Of a stretch of 64,000 nucleotides of DNA, positions 36,431 to 48,531 are shown one piece after another. Source of the stretch: Gigaspora margarita (lineage: Eukaryota; Glomeromycota; Glomeromycetes; Diversisporales; Gigasporaceae). A program made the translations under genes and the position numbers. The stretch spans positions 69,428-133,427 of the forward strand of contig WTPW01000369.1 in NCBI GenBank assembly GCA_009809945.1. The letters run 5' to 3'. The notes under the pieces are model-generated. The model worked only from the letters and a program-made list of their open reading frames with translations. It searched no databases and was not told the DNA's origin. Each line of letters starts with the position of its first letter. Position 1 is the first letter of the stretch.

Positions 36431-36443
36431 TCTGTTAGCTCTC

Positions 36444-37024
36444 AGTAGGGTCAAAAAGGGAGTTCTGGGACACTTTTTCTACACCTCTATATGACTTATG
36501 TTTAAAAATCTTTTTAATCATCATCCTGCAATAATTTATATCATTTTTATATACTTTAGCTTGGTGTAAATTTTTATATAGCTAGAATCAACTATTTTTT
36601 ATTTATATAGCTAAATTGGATGACGACAAAAAAATAAATTCCACGTCACTCAACATACCTGATACTATTATAAGCATTTTTTCTTATTTAAACATTTTAT
36701 AACATAATACCCTTTAGCATGTTTTCTACATAATCCAGGTTCAGAACTAGTAGGCTTACTACAAACTTTACATGGAATATGCTTTTTAGATTTCCAATGA
36801 TCAAAGCATCCTTCAGGTCATAGACAACCACGACCACAGACTTTTCCAGAGTTATGTATATATTCACATATATATTTATCTGGGTTTTCGATATTCTTAC
36901 CTGGCTTTTCTATATAATCAATAAACATTTCGATAAATTTCTATAAATGAATAATTATTTTTTATTTAAACAAAAGATCTGGTATATTAATAAAACAACG
37001 GAATACCAGCACCTATATACAAAA
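36444..37024 (+). repeat. Left terminal inverted repeat of the Polinton-like element
   Basis: It matches 50473-51054 in reverse complement over ~580 bp. By eye I count about seven substitutions, mostly transitions, and one indel near the inner edge. It ends directly at the polymerase start codon (ATACAAAATG), so the TIR supplies the polymerase promoter region. Confidence 0.92.
36668..36928 (-). CDS. Small Cys-rich protein encoded inside the left TIR
   Basis: An 86-codon frame on the reverse strand begins MFIDYIEKPGKNIE. It holds a Cys/His-rich block with CGRGC, GCFDHW, PCKVC and LCRKH, which looks like a compact zinc-binding domain. One in-frame TGA splits it between CGRGCL and P-x-GCFDHW; CGA (Arg) is the likely original codon. 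The identical arrangement, TGA included, is in the right TIR. Function unknown; a DNA-binding or regulatory role of a TIR-borne gene is a guess. Confidence 0.5.
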
Positions 37025-40000
37025 TGTTACCTCCATGTCCTAGATGTGGAAAAGATGATTTCAAAAAGACTCGAGATCGAGATGCACACTTAAATCATAA
37101 ATTTCTATGTAGACCTAGCAATACCCCAAATCCTATTGTAGCTCCAATACCATTACCAGCTACAGATCAAATTCTGATACAAAACCATGTTCCAGTAGAT
37201 GATTTAATTTTATTAAACGATACACTCATATTACCCATTCAGAATATGCCTTCAAATAATCATCCACAAAATGATATAGAATGGTTTGATAATATGGAAG
37301 ATAGATATAATGTAAGCACTAATGAAAAATGGCCCAAATTAGCTGGAACCTTGCTCTATGACTATCCAAAAAGAAATATCATAAAGATAGAAGGCAATTT
37401 TGATGGTAAACCAGTAAGAAAAAATTATAAATTAACAAACAAAGAGTTAATATTCGAAGAATGCAAATCTAATTCTGATCCTTTAAGACCTTATCAGAAC
37501 TTAACAGCAATGAGTTTATGGCAGGCAGTTATTCCATCTACTGAAATATAAAATATAGATTCAATCATTATGTTGAGAACCGTAATAAATATTTAGAAGC
37601 TCCATATATGCCTCAGCTTATAGCAAATGCAAGAGAACAAATTACAAGGGTACTTAAAGCTGAAATGTGTAAAAAAGATCAAATAAAAACTGCATTAATT
37701 GCTCAATGTATATATTCTGGGCATGTTAGCAAAAGGAAGGACAAACTTAAAAGTCCATTAACTATAATTGCTTATCACAAAAGCCTCATGCGTGTTATTC
37801 TTGCAGAAGAAGATATTAATGAACATATAAATTTATCTATATCAGAAATAGATAATGCTATAGACTTATTTATGCAAGAAGGATCAGGAATGAATTTGGT
37901 AAGGATTGAAATGCTAACTATTGAAGCTTATACATATCAAAGAGCATTTGGTGGATCATATATCTCAACACCAAAGAAGCTTGCCAATAGCAAATGTACA
38001 ATCAATCCTGATAATTCAAAAATAATTAATCCAGATACAGATATGCCATCTGATAATTGTCTTCAAGGTGCATTAGCTTGTTATTATGCACATAAAGATG
38101 GNTATACAGAACATCTTGAANGAATATTTACTAAAAAAGATTATANGCAATACTTAAATATAGTCAATTTAGATAGAATTCCAATGCCTACACCAATTTG
38201 CTCACGTATATTTAATAAGATTGAAGAGATGAATCCCGATATCTCTATNAATGNCTGGNAATGGAAAGAAGAAACAGCAACCCCAAAGCNGNAATAGTTA
38301 GCAAAAACTATAAAAGACAACACATTATTGACCTNATGGCTCTTACAGATATTACCAAATCTGAGGATAATAAGTATGGGCAAAAAAACCACTTTCTTTG
38401 GATTAAAAATATAAATAGGCTAGTTTATGGGGATACCGCTCATCATGGTAAAAGATATCCCTGTAGAAAATATAGTTTAAGCTGGCCATCAGAAAAAGCT
38501 TTTGCAAATCATTTTGAACACTGTCTTAGTTTGGGAGAGGCTACCCAAAAAGTTAAATTACCTACCAAAGATGTCAATAATTTTGAAACGTTCAAGAATT
38601 ATGGACGAATGATCAATGCTCCATGTGTTATTATAGCTGACTTTGAGGCTGATAATAAGAAATGCGATGAGAAATATGGAGGGCAAATGCGAAAGCTTGC
38701 AGAACAGAAGGCAAATAGCTTTTGCTATTTAGTCCATTGGATTGATACTGGAGAGATATGGGGCCCATTCCTATATAGAGGAGAAAATGCTACTCAGGAG
38801 TTTGTCAAAAGAATCGATAAGGAATTGGTCGAAATTAATAAAGTCTTAGCTATAAAACATGATAGAATTGAGACTGACAAAGACAAAAAGAAATTCAATG
38901 AAGCCGATAGTTGTTGGATATGCAAAGAAAATTTTATTATAGATAAAGATAAAGTCAAATGCTTAGAAAATAAGGAATCATAGCTTAATAATAAGCTAAA
39001 AAATACCGCAAATAATTCAGAAGATGATAAGACCTTAACAAAACAAATTGACAAGATAACTAAAGACATTAATCAAGCAAAGTCTATGGACATAAAGGTT
39101 TGGGACCACTGCCATATTACAGGTAAGTTTTGAGGAGCCGCTCACAATGCCTGCAATCTCAATCTTCAAATTGTACCCTGGAAGATGCCAATTCTAGTTA
39201 TCTTTCATAACTTCCGAGGTTATGATTCTCACTTGGTTTGTGAATCTGTTGGAAAATCTGTTAATGCACATCAGATCAAGGTTATAGCTGAGACATTTGA
39301 GCATTATAAATCTATGAAGGTAGGTCAGCTTAAATATATAGATAGTAAGCAATTCATGAATAATAGCTTAGCAAATCTTACGAAGAATTTGGGTGACAAC
39401 CATTCTATTACAAGCCAGCACTTTAGTGACTATTCTTCAGATCAAATTTCATTAGCAAGTCATAAAGGAGTTTATCCATATGAATATATCGATTCACAGA
39501 ATAGATTTTTAGAGACTGAGCTTCCACCAATCCACGAATTTAGTACATATCTTCATAGTAAAATTAGTCAAAAAGATTATGGGCATGCGCAAAAAGTATG
39601 GAAAGAATTTAACTGCCAAAATCTAGGTGAGTACTATGATCTCTATCTTAAAATTGACATACTTAGCCTAGCAGATATTTGGACCCAATTTCGAAAGACA
39701 TGCATGCAATATTATGAACTTATCCTAGTCATTACGTCTCTGCACCAGCTTTAGCTTGGGATGCTATGCTTAAGATGACAGGAGTTAAAATCGAGCTCTT
39801 TACAGATATGTCTATGCATGATTTAATAGAAGAGGCTAAGCGTGGAGGTATAGCTATGGCAGGACATCGATATTTCAAGGCCAATAATCCAAAGATAGGC
39901 AAGATATTTAATCCATCCAAGCCTACAACATGGATTTCATATGTCGATGCCAATAATCTTTATGGGTGGACCATGAGTCAGTATCTGCCTATTGGAAATT

Positions 40001-41441
40001 ATCAATGGGAAGGAAGAGAAGGAAATTTTAGAAACAATCCAACCTTCCAAAAAGAAATGCTTAATAAGATTCTTAATACCAAATCAGACGCCAAAAGAGG
40101 ATATTTTCTAAAAATTAATGCACATTTTCCTTTAAAAACTCATGAATATTTGAGTGATTTGCCTCTAGCTGTAGAGAATATGGCTGTAAGTAAAGATATA
40201 TTGTGTCCTCATACTACAGAGCTTGTAGATAACTTAGATGGTGGACGTTTCTCAGCTACAAAAAAATTAGTACCCCATCTTGGTTCACGAAAAAATTATG
40301 TTATTCATTATCTAGAGCTTCAATACTATGTAAAATTAGGTATGATAGTAGATGAGGTAGTAGAAATCCTATCTTTCGATCAGACTAACTGGCTCGCACC
40401 CTATATAGCTTTTAATACAGAAAAGCGTCAAGGNGCTAANAATGCTTTTGAGAAAGATTTCTTTAAGCTTATGAATAATTCAGTATATGGCAAGACTATA
40501 GAGAATGTTCATAAGTATCAAGATGTCAAGCTCATGGCTATGAACAATGAGCAAGATGAAAAGAAGTTTATTAATAAAATCCGTAAACCCTCTTTTAAAT
40601 ATGCTAGACAACTTGGACCTTCACTTATAGGAGCACATATGGGAAAAGCTAGTGTGACTCTTAATAAACCTATTATTGTTGGAGCATCAGTTCTAGGTCT
40701 TAGCAAGCTCTTAATGTATCGCTTTTGGTATGGTTATGTAAAAGAGAGATATGGTAATAAAGCCCAGCTTGGATATATGGACACAGACTTATTCATATTC
40801 CAAGTTGAAACTGAAGATATCTATAAAGATATGTCAAAGCGACCTGATCTTTTCGACCTTAATGACTCAAAAACTATAGGACTTTACAAAGATAAAACTC
40901 CAGATAGTGTAATTACAGAATCTATTCATATTCGAGGCAAATCTTATCACTATGTTTTGGCAAATAAGTCTACAACATCTAAACATAAAGGAGTTAGCAA
41001 AAAGGGTATGAGTGAAATAGCTACGGATACATATTTTCCATCTTTAGAAGGGACCTTGCTGATGAACCAGTAGATAGATTATCATTATCAGAGCAAGAAG
41101 CTATGCGAACTGAGGCAGATCCAATGACTCTAGTATATCGAGACTGTCTCTTTGGTAATGAAGTATTCCATGCTAAGAATGTGGGTATACGATCAAAAGA
41201 CCATATATTATCTTTGGTCGAATCAGAAAAGAAGGCTCTTTGCCCTATAGATACTAAGCGTTGGATATTATCTGATAAAATAACTAGTTTGCCATATGGT
41301 CATTGGCGTATACAAGCATATAAAAAATTTATATCAAATGGAATATCTCCAGAGTTGGCTGAAGAATGAGCTTTAAGGGTTAAGCTCTCAAAGAAGTATC
41401 AAAATGAATGTGTATCTCATATATCTAGCTTACCGGTATAA
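37024..41441 (+). pseudogene. Protein-primed-type family B DNA polymerase (Polinton type), broken
   Basis: About 1470 codons are recognisable in five frame segments (37024-37551, ~37572-38297, 38261-39754, 39766-41073, ~41075-41441). The N-terminus has a C2HC zinc motif (CPRC...H-x6-C). A second zinc-like site (YPCRK...H-x3-H-C) precedes the exonuclease motifs DFEAD (~38639), HNFRGYDSH (~39207) and YLKIDILSLAD (~39647), with HCHITGKF between. Polymerase motifs are DANNLYG (A, ~39945), KLMNNSVYGK (B, ~40463) and YMDTDL (C, ~40777), where the usual DTDS Ser is Leu. The enzyme would copy the element from a protein primer. Four frameshifts plus stops TAG 38981, TGA ~39131 and TGA 41367 disable it. 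Ambiguous bases suggest several collapsed copies. Confidence 0.9.
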
Positions 41442-41508
41442 ACTAGATTAGTAAGAAACATATATCAACTTGAAACATTCCTTAGACTCAAAGAAGAATC
41501 AGAGATTT

Positions 41509-41537
41509 GGCACTCTGTGCCATCATTGCTTCACAAT
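41509..41537. repeat. Paired mini-hairpins
   Basis: GGCACTCTGTGCC (41509-41521) and ATTGCTTCACAAT (41525-41537) are 13-mers with a 5-bp stem and 3-nt loop; the second has one stem mismatch. Confidence 0.7.
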
Positions 41538-41732
41538 AGAATTATATATAATATATTTTTTTTTTCTAAATTGCGTAAATGCAGGTTGATAGTATGTGTC
41601 CTCTAGATCACATTTCATGAATTTTCTAGCAAATTCCAGTTGTTTTAAAAGCTTGGGACAAAAAGTATAAAACCCCATCACTTTTCTCATCTATCTCAAA
41701 AATCGCATCTCAAAATTAATCAATTTCTAATT

Positions 41733-42652
41733 ATGAATATATCTACTTCTGCATCAGATATTCTTAACCAAATATCCAATTCATATTACATCTGTCAAGA
41801 ATCAATTAAAAAACTAGTCACTGTCTTGGAATGTGATCATATCTTACATTTCAACTGTGCTATTAGATTTTTTGCAATTAGTAAAAATATTACCTGCCCA
41901 GTTAGAAATTGCCAAAATCGAATAAAAAATATAGAAGCAGTCGAAGAGAATATCAGTGATCTTGCAGAAGCTTTAAAACCTGGGAATACTCCTAAAGTTA
42001 AATCTTTCTTCGAGAAATTTCTATTGCTGAGCAATGTCTTTTTGAGCCTAAAGATTTATCCCATTCTGATGCGATAGAAGAAATATCTTCTTCGACTGCA
42101 CAGGGATTTCTTCTCTTATACAAAAATATAGATCAAGCTGAAAAATTACTGCTCGCTCAGAAAAAATGTGATTCATGCGAAAAAAGAAGTCATCTTGTCT
42201 TATAATCAGCTTGGGAAAGCAAAGCAAAAAAACTTAAAGAGTTACTAAAGATACTGACCCCTCTACGCACAGCTCAGAATAAGATAGTTGCTGATATTAA
42301 GAAATTACACCCTAGTGATACTTCAGTTAATGTTATAAAGAAAAGAATTGCTACAGCTCGAAAGATTTATGATAACTTTAGCACAATTGGTGAGGATAAG
42401 ATCCAACGAATCAGAAATTTTAGCGCATCAAGTATTGGGGCTTTCAAAAAAGATGAAATTGAGTTTATTAAAACCGGAGATAACAAATCTAAATTTAGAA
42501 TAGAAAGGAAAAGTTCAAATATATGGACAGACTTCGATGTATTGCAGAGCAATGACCCAAAGGGTCTTAATTCTGGTACAAATTCTTTAGAGTTGAATTA
42601 TACAATTGATGTATCATATATGGATGATACAGAGATGATATTAGACAAATAA
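41733..42652 (+). pseudogene. RING-H2-like protein, ~306 codons, one frameshift and one stop
   Basis: The N-terminus has a RING-like cluster: an early Cys in YYICQES, then LECDHILHFNC (C-x-H-x2-H-x2-C) and CPVRNC. After about residue 92 the frame changes (between 42010 and 42022). The new frame runs on with SIAEQCLFEPKDL, a helical charged middle and TAA 42203-42205 (probably CAA or CAG before), ending at TAA 42650. A mini-hairpin ATTGCTGAGCAAT (42023-42035) sits at the frameshift. Without the lesions this would be one protein. It starts 291 bp after the polymerase. A ubiquitin-ligase role is possible but unproven. Confidence 0.65.
42541..42566. repeat. Paired mini-hairpins inside the RING ORF
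   Basis: ATTGCAGAGCAAT is followed directly by GACCCAAAGGGTC. The 26 bp keep the reading frame with neighbours and encode LQSNDPKG. Confidence 0.8.
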
Positions 42653-42960
42653 TGATTTTCATATCATATGACATCGTGCAGTTTTGGCTCGACATCATAT
42701 GATCAAGTGTATTAAATTTCAAAATTGGTAGTACGTGACCCACAGGTCACAATATCATGTGATTACTATGCCTGGACATGTGTGTCTAGTTTAATAAAAT
42801 ACATGTATAATTTATTAGTAATCAATTTTTTTAAAATAAATCAACACTAAAATTGAATCACATATTCATAATGTATAAAGTTATTAAATTCAATAGGTCC
42901 AAATCTCTAAATAGTATATAAATCATATAACCTCTAAAACACACTATAATAAGTCATAAA
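42653..42960. other. Intergenic segment of the Polinton-like element
   Basis: AT-rich, with repeated TCATATGATATGACATC-like words; no ORF. Confidence 0.5.
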
Positions 42961-43610
42961 ATGGTTGGCATAAACACTCGTGGAACTGATTGTACTGATG
43001 CTGAATGGATTGAATATTGTAATATGCNACAAATTCNTGATAATGAAACTNCCAGTGAGTGGATAAAACAGATTTGGGAACGTCTTATGTATTTCAGAAA
43101 GAATAATCTATTACCTAATGAAAGTAAAAAATATCTTGAAGCTAGGAGATTAATACGATTGCCGAATAGTAGTTCTTATGCTCCTGAAATCGAAATAGCA
43201 ATATGTTTCTCTTGTGATCAGTTAGTATATACCGGACAAAGAAAAAAAAATATAGGAAATTATAACCATATAGGAATGGAAAGACATTGGAAATTTTCAT
43301 GTACCGGTAATAAATACTGTGGTGTAAGTTATGATGAATACTTACTAAAGTTAAGAAAAAATCTATTTCAGGATATAATTATGATAATGAGTATGCTTTG
43401 CATCAATATGGATTGTGGATGCAGAATGCTATCAAAAAGATCGAATGTGCTAGAGAAATTGGTAAGAAAATTCAAGCTGTATATGTAATACAACAAAAAT
43501 GGCTAGAGTATTTCTACAGACCCGATGGTCTTTGTGCTACAGAGCTTGCTCAACATTATCAATTATTATGAGTAGTTCGAGAAGAGATGCGTCAAGTTAA
43601 CAATGTATAA
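42961..43610 (+). pseudogene. Unrecognised ORF with Cys/His cluster, broken
   Basis: The frame from ATG 42961 runs to about 43372, shifts, and continues with GYNYDNEYALHQYG to TGA 43569 and then TAA 43608; about 216 codons in all. A possible zinc site is CFSCD...H-x4-H...CTGNKYCG. No domain is recognised. Three ambiguous bases lie near the start. The TGA is in a context where CGA would read through. Position and strand fit co-expression with the polymerase and RING genes, but nothing shows it directly. Confidence 0.5.
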
Positions 43611-43810
43611 TGCATCAAATATTTTATCTAATATTATCTTATAATTATTTTATATAATAAATAAGAGTCTGTGAAGCAGGACACTTCATGTTTATAAAAT
43701 TATTTTTTTTCATGTAATTTCATGTAATTTCATGACTTTTCACGAAAGTTGTCTTATAGTTATTTTATAGAATAAATTAAAGTTATCAAATTATTTTTTC
43801 ATGATATTAC

Positions 43811-44461
43811 ATGACTTTTCATGAAAATTATTCAAATCTTCTTACCCAACTACCACCTTTATTAATAAAAGCTGGATGAATTCAGCTTACAACTCGAAAA
43901 AAAAATCCATTATCAGAAAGTGAAGCAAGTAGTATTAGCTCTATTATAGAGGTATTTTTAAAACATGAAGTTGATAGATACCAAAAAAATAAAAAATCTC
44001 AATATAATCCTACAATAGAAGTAGAGACTGAGTCTCATTGTATAGTAATACCAGTTTCAAACCCCGAAAAGACAGGATTTGAAGAAGAGACAAAATCTCG
44101 AATCTCTGATTCTTCCTCTAATAGCTTGTTTTATAGACCCGAAGGGTCATTGCTTCGCAATAATACTAATATTGCTCCATTATACTCTGAAAAAGAGGTT
44201 AATGCTAGAATCAAAGAAGCTAAAGATAATTTACGTCAAGAATTTATTAAATCTACTGAGGAAACCTTAAAAAGTATTAAGCAACAGAAAGATATAGAAT
44301 GCAATCAAATTAAGATAGATATNAATAATAGAGTTAAAAATTTATTTGAGATTACATTGAAAAAATATATCTGAGATGGTACTATATTTAATCTTATTCA
44401 TGCATTAGAAGAGAAAGATGGTAGGTTATATCCTGATATATCTAGATTTAAAGAGTTATAA
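43811..44461 (+). pseudogene. Unrecognised charged coiled-coil-like ORF, two TGA stops
   Basis: From ATG 43811 one frame is consistent for 216 codons to TAA 44459. Two TGA codons interrupt it, after LLIKAG and after LKKYI. The second half is strongly helical and charged (EKEVNARIKEAKDNLRQEF). The start lies in a direct repeat of CATGACTTTTCAYGAAA (43730-43830), so it is not certain. A mini-hairpin pair at 44136-44161 is translated as RPEGSLLRN. Function unknown. Confidence 0.45.
44136..44161. repeat. Paired mini-hairpins
   Basis: GACCCGAAGGGTC (44136-44148) followed directly by ATTGCTTCGCAAT (44149-44161), both perfect 5-bp stems. Confidence 0.85.
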
Positions 44462-44523
44462 TTCAGAGAAGAATTGATTTATTCATTTTTCCCATATAGA
44501 AATATCATGAACTTGTGATTTGG

Positions 44524-44552
44524 ATTGCGAAGCAATGATGGCACAGAGTGCC
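44524..44552. repeat. Paired mini-hairpins
   Basis: ATTGCGAAGCAAT (44524-44536) and GGCACAGAGTGCC (44540-44552), perfect stems. Further degenerate copies follow to 44925, for example GGCACAAAGTGCT at 44882 and GACCCTTTAGGGTT at 44842. Confidence 0.8.
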
Positions 44553-44847
44553 GAATCTTCGATTCCCTTTTGGGACTTAATTATTTTTTTTTTATTGCAG
44601 AGCATTGGCTTTTCAAGTCTAGATGCATGTCAGACACAAAGTGCCTGCTTCTCAGTGATTCAGAGAAGAGGTAAAGTCTTAAGGAAGCTGAGCTTCGCGT
44701 CTTTGCTCATCTCTGATTCATCATCTAATGACTTGCTTTGCAAGAAATCATCCTCACTAGATAGACTAAAATCTGGACAAAAACCTGCAAGAGCATGCCA
44801 TTCCTCTAATAATACATTGTTATCCTTACTAGATGGACTATGACCCT

Positions 44848-47800
44848 TTAGGGTTGCTCTTCGGGCTTGCAAATCAATGATGGCACAAAGTGCTGAATCT
44901 CTAATTCCCCTTCGGGTCTAGAAGAATCAGTAGATACTTGGACCGAGGAAGCAGAGCTTCGAGTCTTTGTCTCATCTTGCTTGTGAAAAGTTAGATTGAT
45001 TTCCGGTTTAAATATCTCTCTCTGGGACTTATGTACTGAAAGAGGTATAGTAATTACTTTACCTTTATGTATTAACTTGAATTCATGCTTGACAATAGGC
45101 TCCCATCCAGCACGATCAAGCAAAGGAGTGCCTAATAATATCCAAGGTTTATCATCGTCCATTACTGGAAAATCTTCTGTAATTGTACAACTATTATTTC
45201 CATAGCCAAAAGTAATTGGTACATTATAACAAGTTCTAATAGATTCTAAAGAATTATTATGCCATTTTACAGAAGGTTTTTTTATTTTTGTCAATATTCA
45301 TTCCTAATAGTTTTGCTAGACCTTTTGATTTAAGAGAGCAGTTTGCTCCACTATCTATTAATGCACCAGGTACTTGAATGTTTTTTCCAGATGGTGAAGT
45401 AATTCGGCAAGTAATAGTTGCAACATCATTAGGAATAATTTTATGAATAAAATTAATTTCTATAGGATTTGGCCATGAAATTTCTGCTTCTGGTTGTATT
45501 TCTTCTGGGACCTTTTGGGATAGTGTATTTGCTTGCTGGGTAGCAATTCGAATTAGATCAGATATTGGTTGTAAAATATGAGAGAATACTATAGTAATCT
45601 CATTCCAGAACTTTTCTCGTTCCTTGTCTGAGAAATTTGAAGTAAAATGATTTAGAACAGGATCTTTTAGTGCAATGAATTCAGCATTAATCATATTATA
45701 TCCATTAATAGATACTTCTTTAGGTTGTGTANGAGTAAATGAATCAACCATTGATCGTAAAATAGCGAAAAATGCATTTAGGGTAATATTATTTGTAGGA
45801 ATTTTAAGTAACCTAGTATCTTTACTGCTTTTTTTATCAGAAGAGGCACTAGATTTTTTGCTAGAAGTTTTATTGCGAAGCAATGATCTTTCAGATCTTG
45901 GCTTGGCACTTTTGTACTTCTTTGAGCTTTTGGTATTAGAAAAACTTATTTTTTTTTGTGGCATTGACCTCATATTCTTCTGAATCACTCTCTGAACTAC
46001 TGGATTTGGAAGAGGTCTCAGAGGAATCAGATTCTGAACGTGTCAAGATATTGGTTTCAAGTTCATTTTTACTAGAGGTCATACTATTTTCACTATCACT
46101 AGAGTCTGAAGATGATTCATTTGAAATTATATGGGCATTGATACGTTTTGATCAGCTCGATAATTTCATTTTTTGGGTCTTAGATTTTGATTTTGATTTA
46201 GTCTTGCGACGAGACGATTTAGGCTTGCTAGAATTCTTTTTTATAGCTTTTTCCATTTTAGTCTGATTGATATGAAGGTCTTCTAATTGTCTACGCATAT
46301 CCTCTATGGGATTACTATCTGTAACTTCAACTTTCTTTATTACTGGTTTTGGAGGTAAATCGGGCTTGGGAATAGGAACGAATTCTGGAACCTCCCCAGT
46401 AATCCATTGTATAAATCTACCCATATTCATATCTTGTTTAATTTGAGAAGTTCCTGCTGGTTGTGGCCTATAGTCAAATTGTGATAGTTGAGAAGAAATT
46501 GGTTGGAATTGTGTAGATGGCATCATAGATTTTATCAAGTTTTCGATTTCAGTTCTGGTCATAACCAAATTGTTTGAATAATTGTCTTTTCTATGAGATT
46601 TATCCAATGATGCTGGACCTGAATATAAATAAGCTCCAGTTAATTGCTCTGTCATATATCTTTCAATTTCTTCGAGTTCTGTGAGCAATTCTGATANGGG
46701 CCTNTTAATTCCAATGNGTNGAATTTCTAATTGATTATNAGGAGAAATGCCCNGAATAAATTGTAATCGAATTTGTTGTTCATCAATACCAGCAAGCCTA
46801 GCAAGTTTACGTAACTTAGAATAAAATCGACCTACAGGATCACTGCCTTGGACCGTTGAACCAAAGAGCATTCGCTGCTTTTCTGCAGTGACTGTAGGAT
46901 AGTTGGTCTTGAACCAGTATATTGTTTGTCCAAGCATGATTCCAACTACAACTACACTATTGCCTGTATTAGCATTTGGTGCATTGGGTAATCGATCTGT
47001 TGGGCGCCCATCAGCAAAAGACCAGTCTTCATCAAATACTGTATGAGCTGGAATAACAACATTTCTAGCCTGGCCCACGGCACCGTGTCTTAAATTTGCT
47101 CCAAGTTGTACTGCTGTTCGTCCCTGTGTAGCACCTAAATTGGCTTGGCCGGTATTATCTAATAAATTTCTCAATTCCCAATTCTTTCTTCGAAGAGCTC
47201 TTTCATACCAATCTTTAGCATCACCCTTGAAACATGTTTCCCATAGACCATGTGCTCGAACTCTATGAGCATGTCCAGCTAATATATTAATTCCTACAGC
47301 CACAAGATATGAGCGAAATGAATCAATAAATTCTTCTGGATTCTCATCAGGATAGGCATAAAAATTTGGAGGTGGGTATCCTGCCATTCCTCTATATTGG
47401 TTATTTATAGGTTGATTATTCTGAAGCGCTAAAATTTGTTGATTCAAATTATTAATTAATTGTTCTGAATTTCGTGCATGATTTTTCCACTTACCCCACT
47501 TGTTGTCCAGTTGAACATTGGCAAGTAATAGATCATTTTCTAGAGTCTTGCATTTATTTTTCCATTTGGTGTATCGATTTTATGTAAGATTTAAGAGGTG
47601 CGTAGTAATTGCCTCATCCATCTTATATTCTTGTAGGTGCTAATAGGTTCGTCTATTTTTGAATCCCAATACAAATTTTTCTAGAAGCAATTTTGATATT
47701 TGTCTTTTTTGCATACGGATTGTAATTCGACCATCAAGCTCTCGAGATTTAAATATATTATGTTATGTTCTGTGGGCCTCATAGGCCTGTTGAAGAAGGC

Positions 47801-48503
47801 CGTAGTCATTTTGAAGCATAGCTAATTGGGTTTGTGAATCGGTTAACTGGGTTTGTGAATCGGCTAACTGGGTTTGCAAATTTGTTAGCTGGGTCTGCAA
47901 ATTCACTACTCGATTTTCGGCATAGATTGCTCGAGTATTTGCCTGTGGATATATATCTAGTACCAACCTTTCTAATCTTTCACCTGCATCTGAAATCATA
48001 TTAAGGTTATCTACAATACCATTTATTGTAGGTGCTATTGTAATTTGGCTTTGAAAATACTGTCTAATATTGTCAATCTCTCATTGAATTCTATGGTTCT
48101 GGATCGTAGCTTGATTTTCAGGTAGAGATAATGTTCGAGGGGATTGGGGTGATCCTGGCGGTTGCGCTATACCTATATTATTATACAAAACAAGAATTTT
48201 TTCATTAAGCTTATCTATTTCATCCTGAAAAATTGCTAATCATTTTTCTAAATAATCTATATAATTCTCTTGGTTTATAGAATTTTGAAGCGTCTTTTCT
48301 AACTGTTCTTTAAGATTAGATATTTCTAATCTCAATGGGCCTAGCTCCTCATCCCGAATTGAGATTTCTTTTTCAAGATAATTAATATATTCCTCTTTTG
48401 TAACAAGATCCTGTTGTAATTTTCAGACTCGATCTTGTATTGCTAATAAATCGCTTTTAAATTGATTAATTCTACTAGATGCTATATTTTCTAGCAATGC
48501 CAT
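44848..48503 (-). pseudogene. Coiled-coil / Gag / retropepsin protein without reverse transcriptase
   Basis: From ATG 48503 a single reverse frame runs to 46152, broken by stops at 48423, 48240, 48081, 47763, 47640, 47580 and 46152 (four TGA). Two frameshifts in A-runs follow (near 45950 and 45270). N-terminal part: heptad-rich coiled coil with a repeated LQTQL/SQTQL unit (~47800-47900). Middle: retrotransposon Gag core (NPEEFIDSFRSYLVA; FYSKLRKLARLAG). Then a Lys/Ser-rich linker. C-terminal part: retropepsin with ALIDSGANCS (catalytic Asp) and the second-half motif ILLGTPLLDRAGW. No CCHC knuckle, reverse transcriptase or RNase H is seen. The last ~35 codons are built of mini-hairpin sequence. 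By analogy it would assemble a shell and cut it. Introns could explain some stops in the coiled-coil part. Confidence 0.8.
45872..45884. repeat. Mini-hairpin inside the Gag-retropepsin gene
   Basis: ATTGCGAAGCAAT, a perfect 5-bp stem; it lies in the Lys/Ser linker coding region. Confidence 0.7.
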
Positions 48504-48531
48504 CTTTTTTAAAACTATAATAAGAAAAGAT
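48504..48531. promoter_or_regulatory. 28-bp divergent intergenic segment
   Basis: The reverse-strand Gag gene starts at 48503 and the forward integrase frame at about 48532. Any promoter for one lies within or overlaps the other gene. No specific box is evident. Confidence 0.3.

Noticed and set aside
45675..46266. Forward frames opposite the Gag-retropepsin gene
   Set aside because: They are shadows of the reverse-strand linker region; the reverse frame has the Gag and protease motifs.
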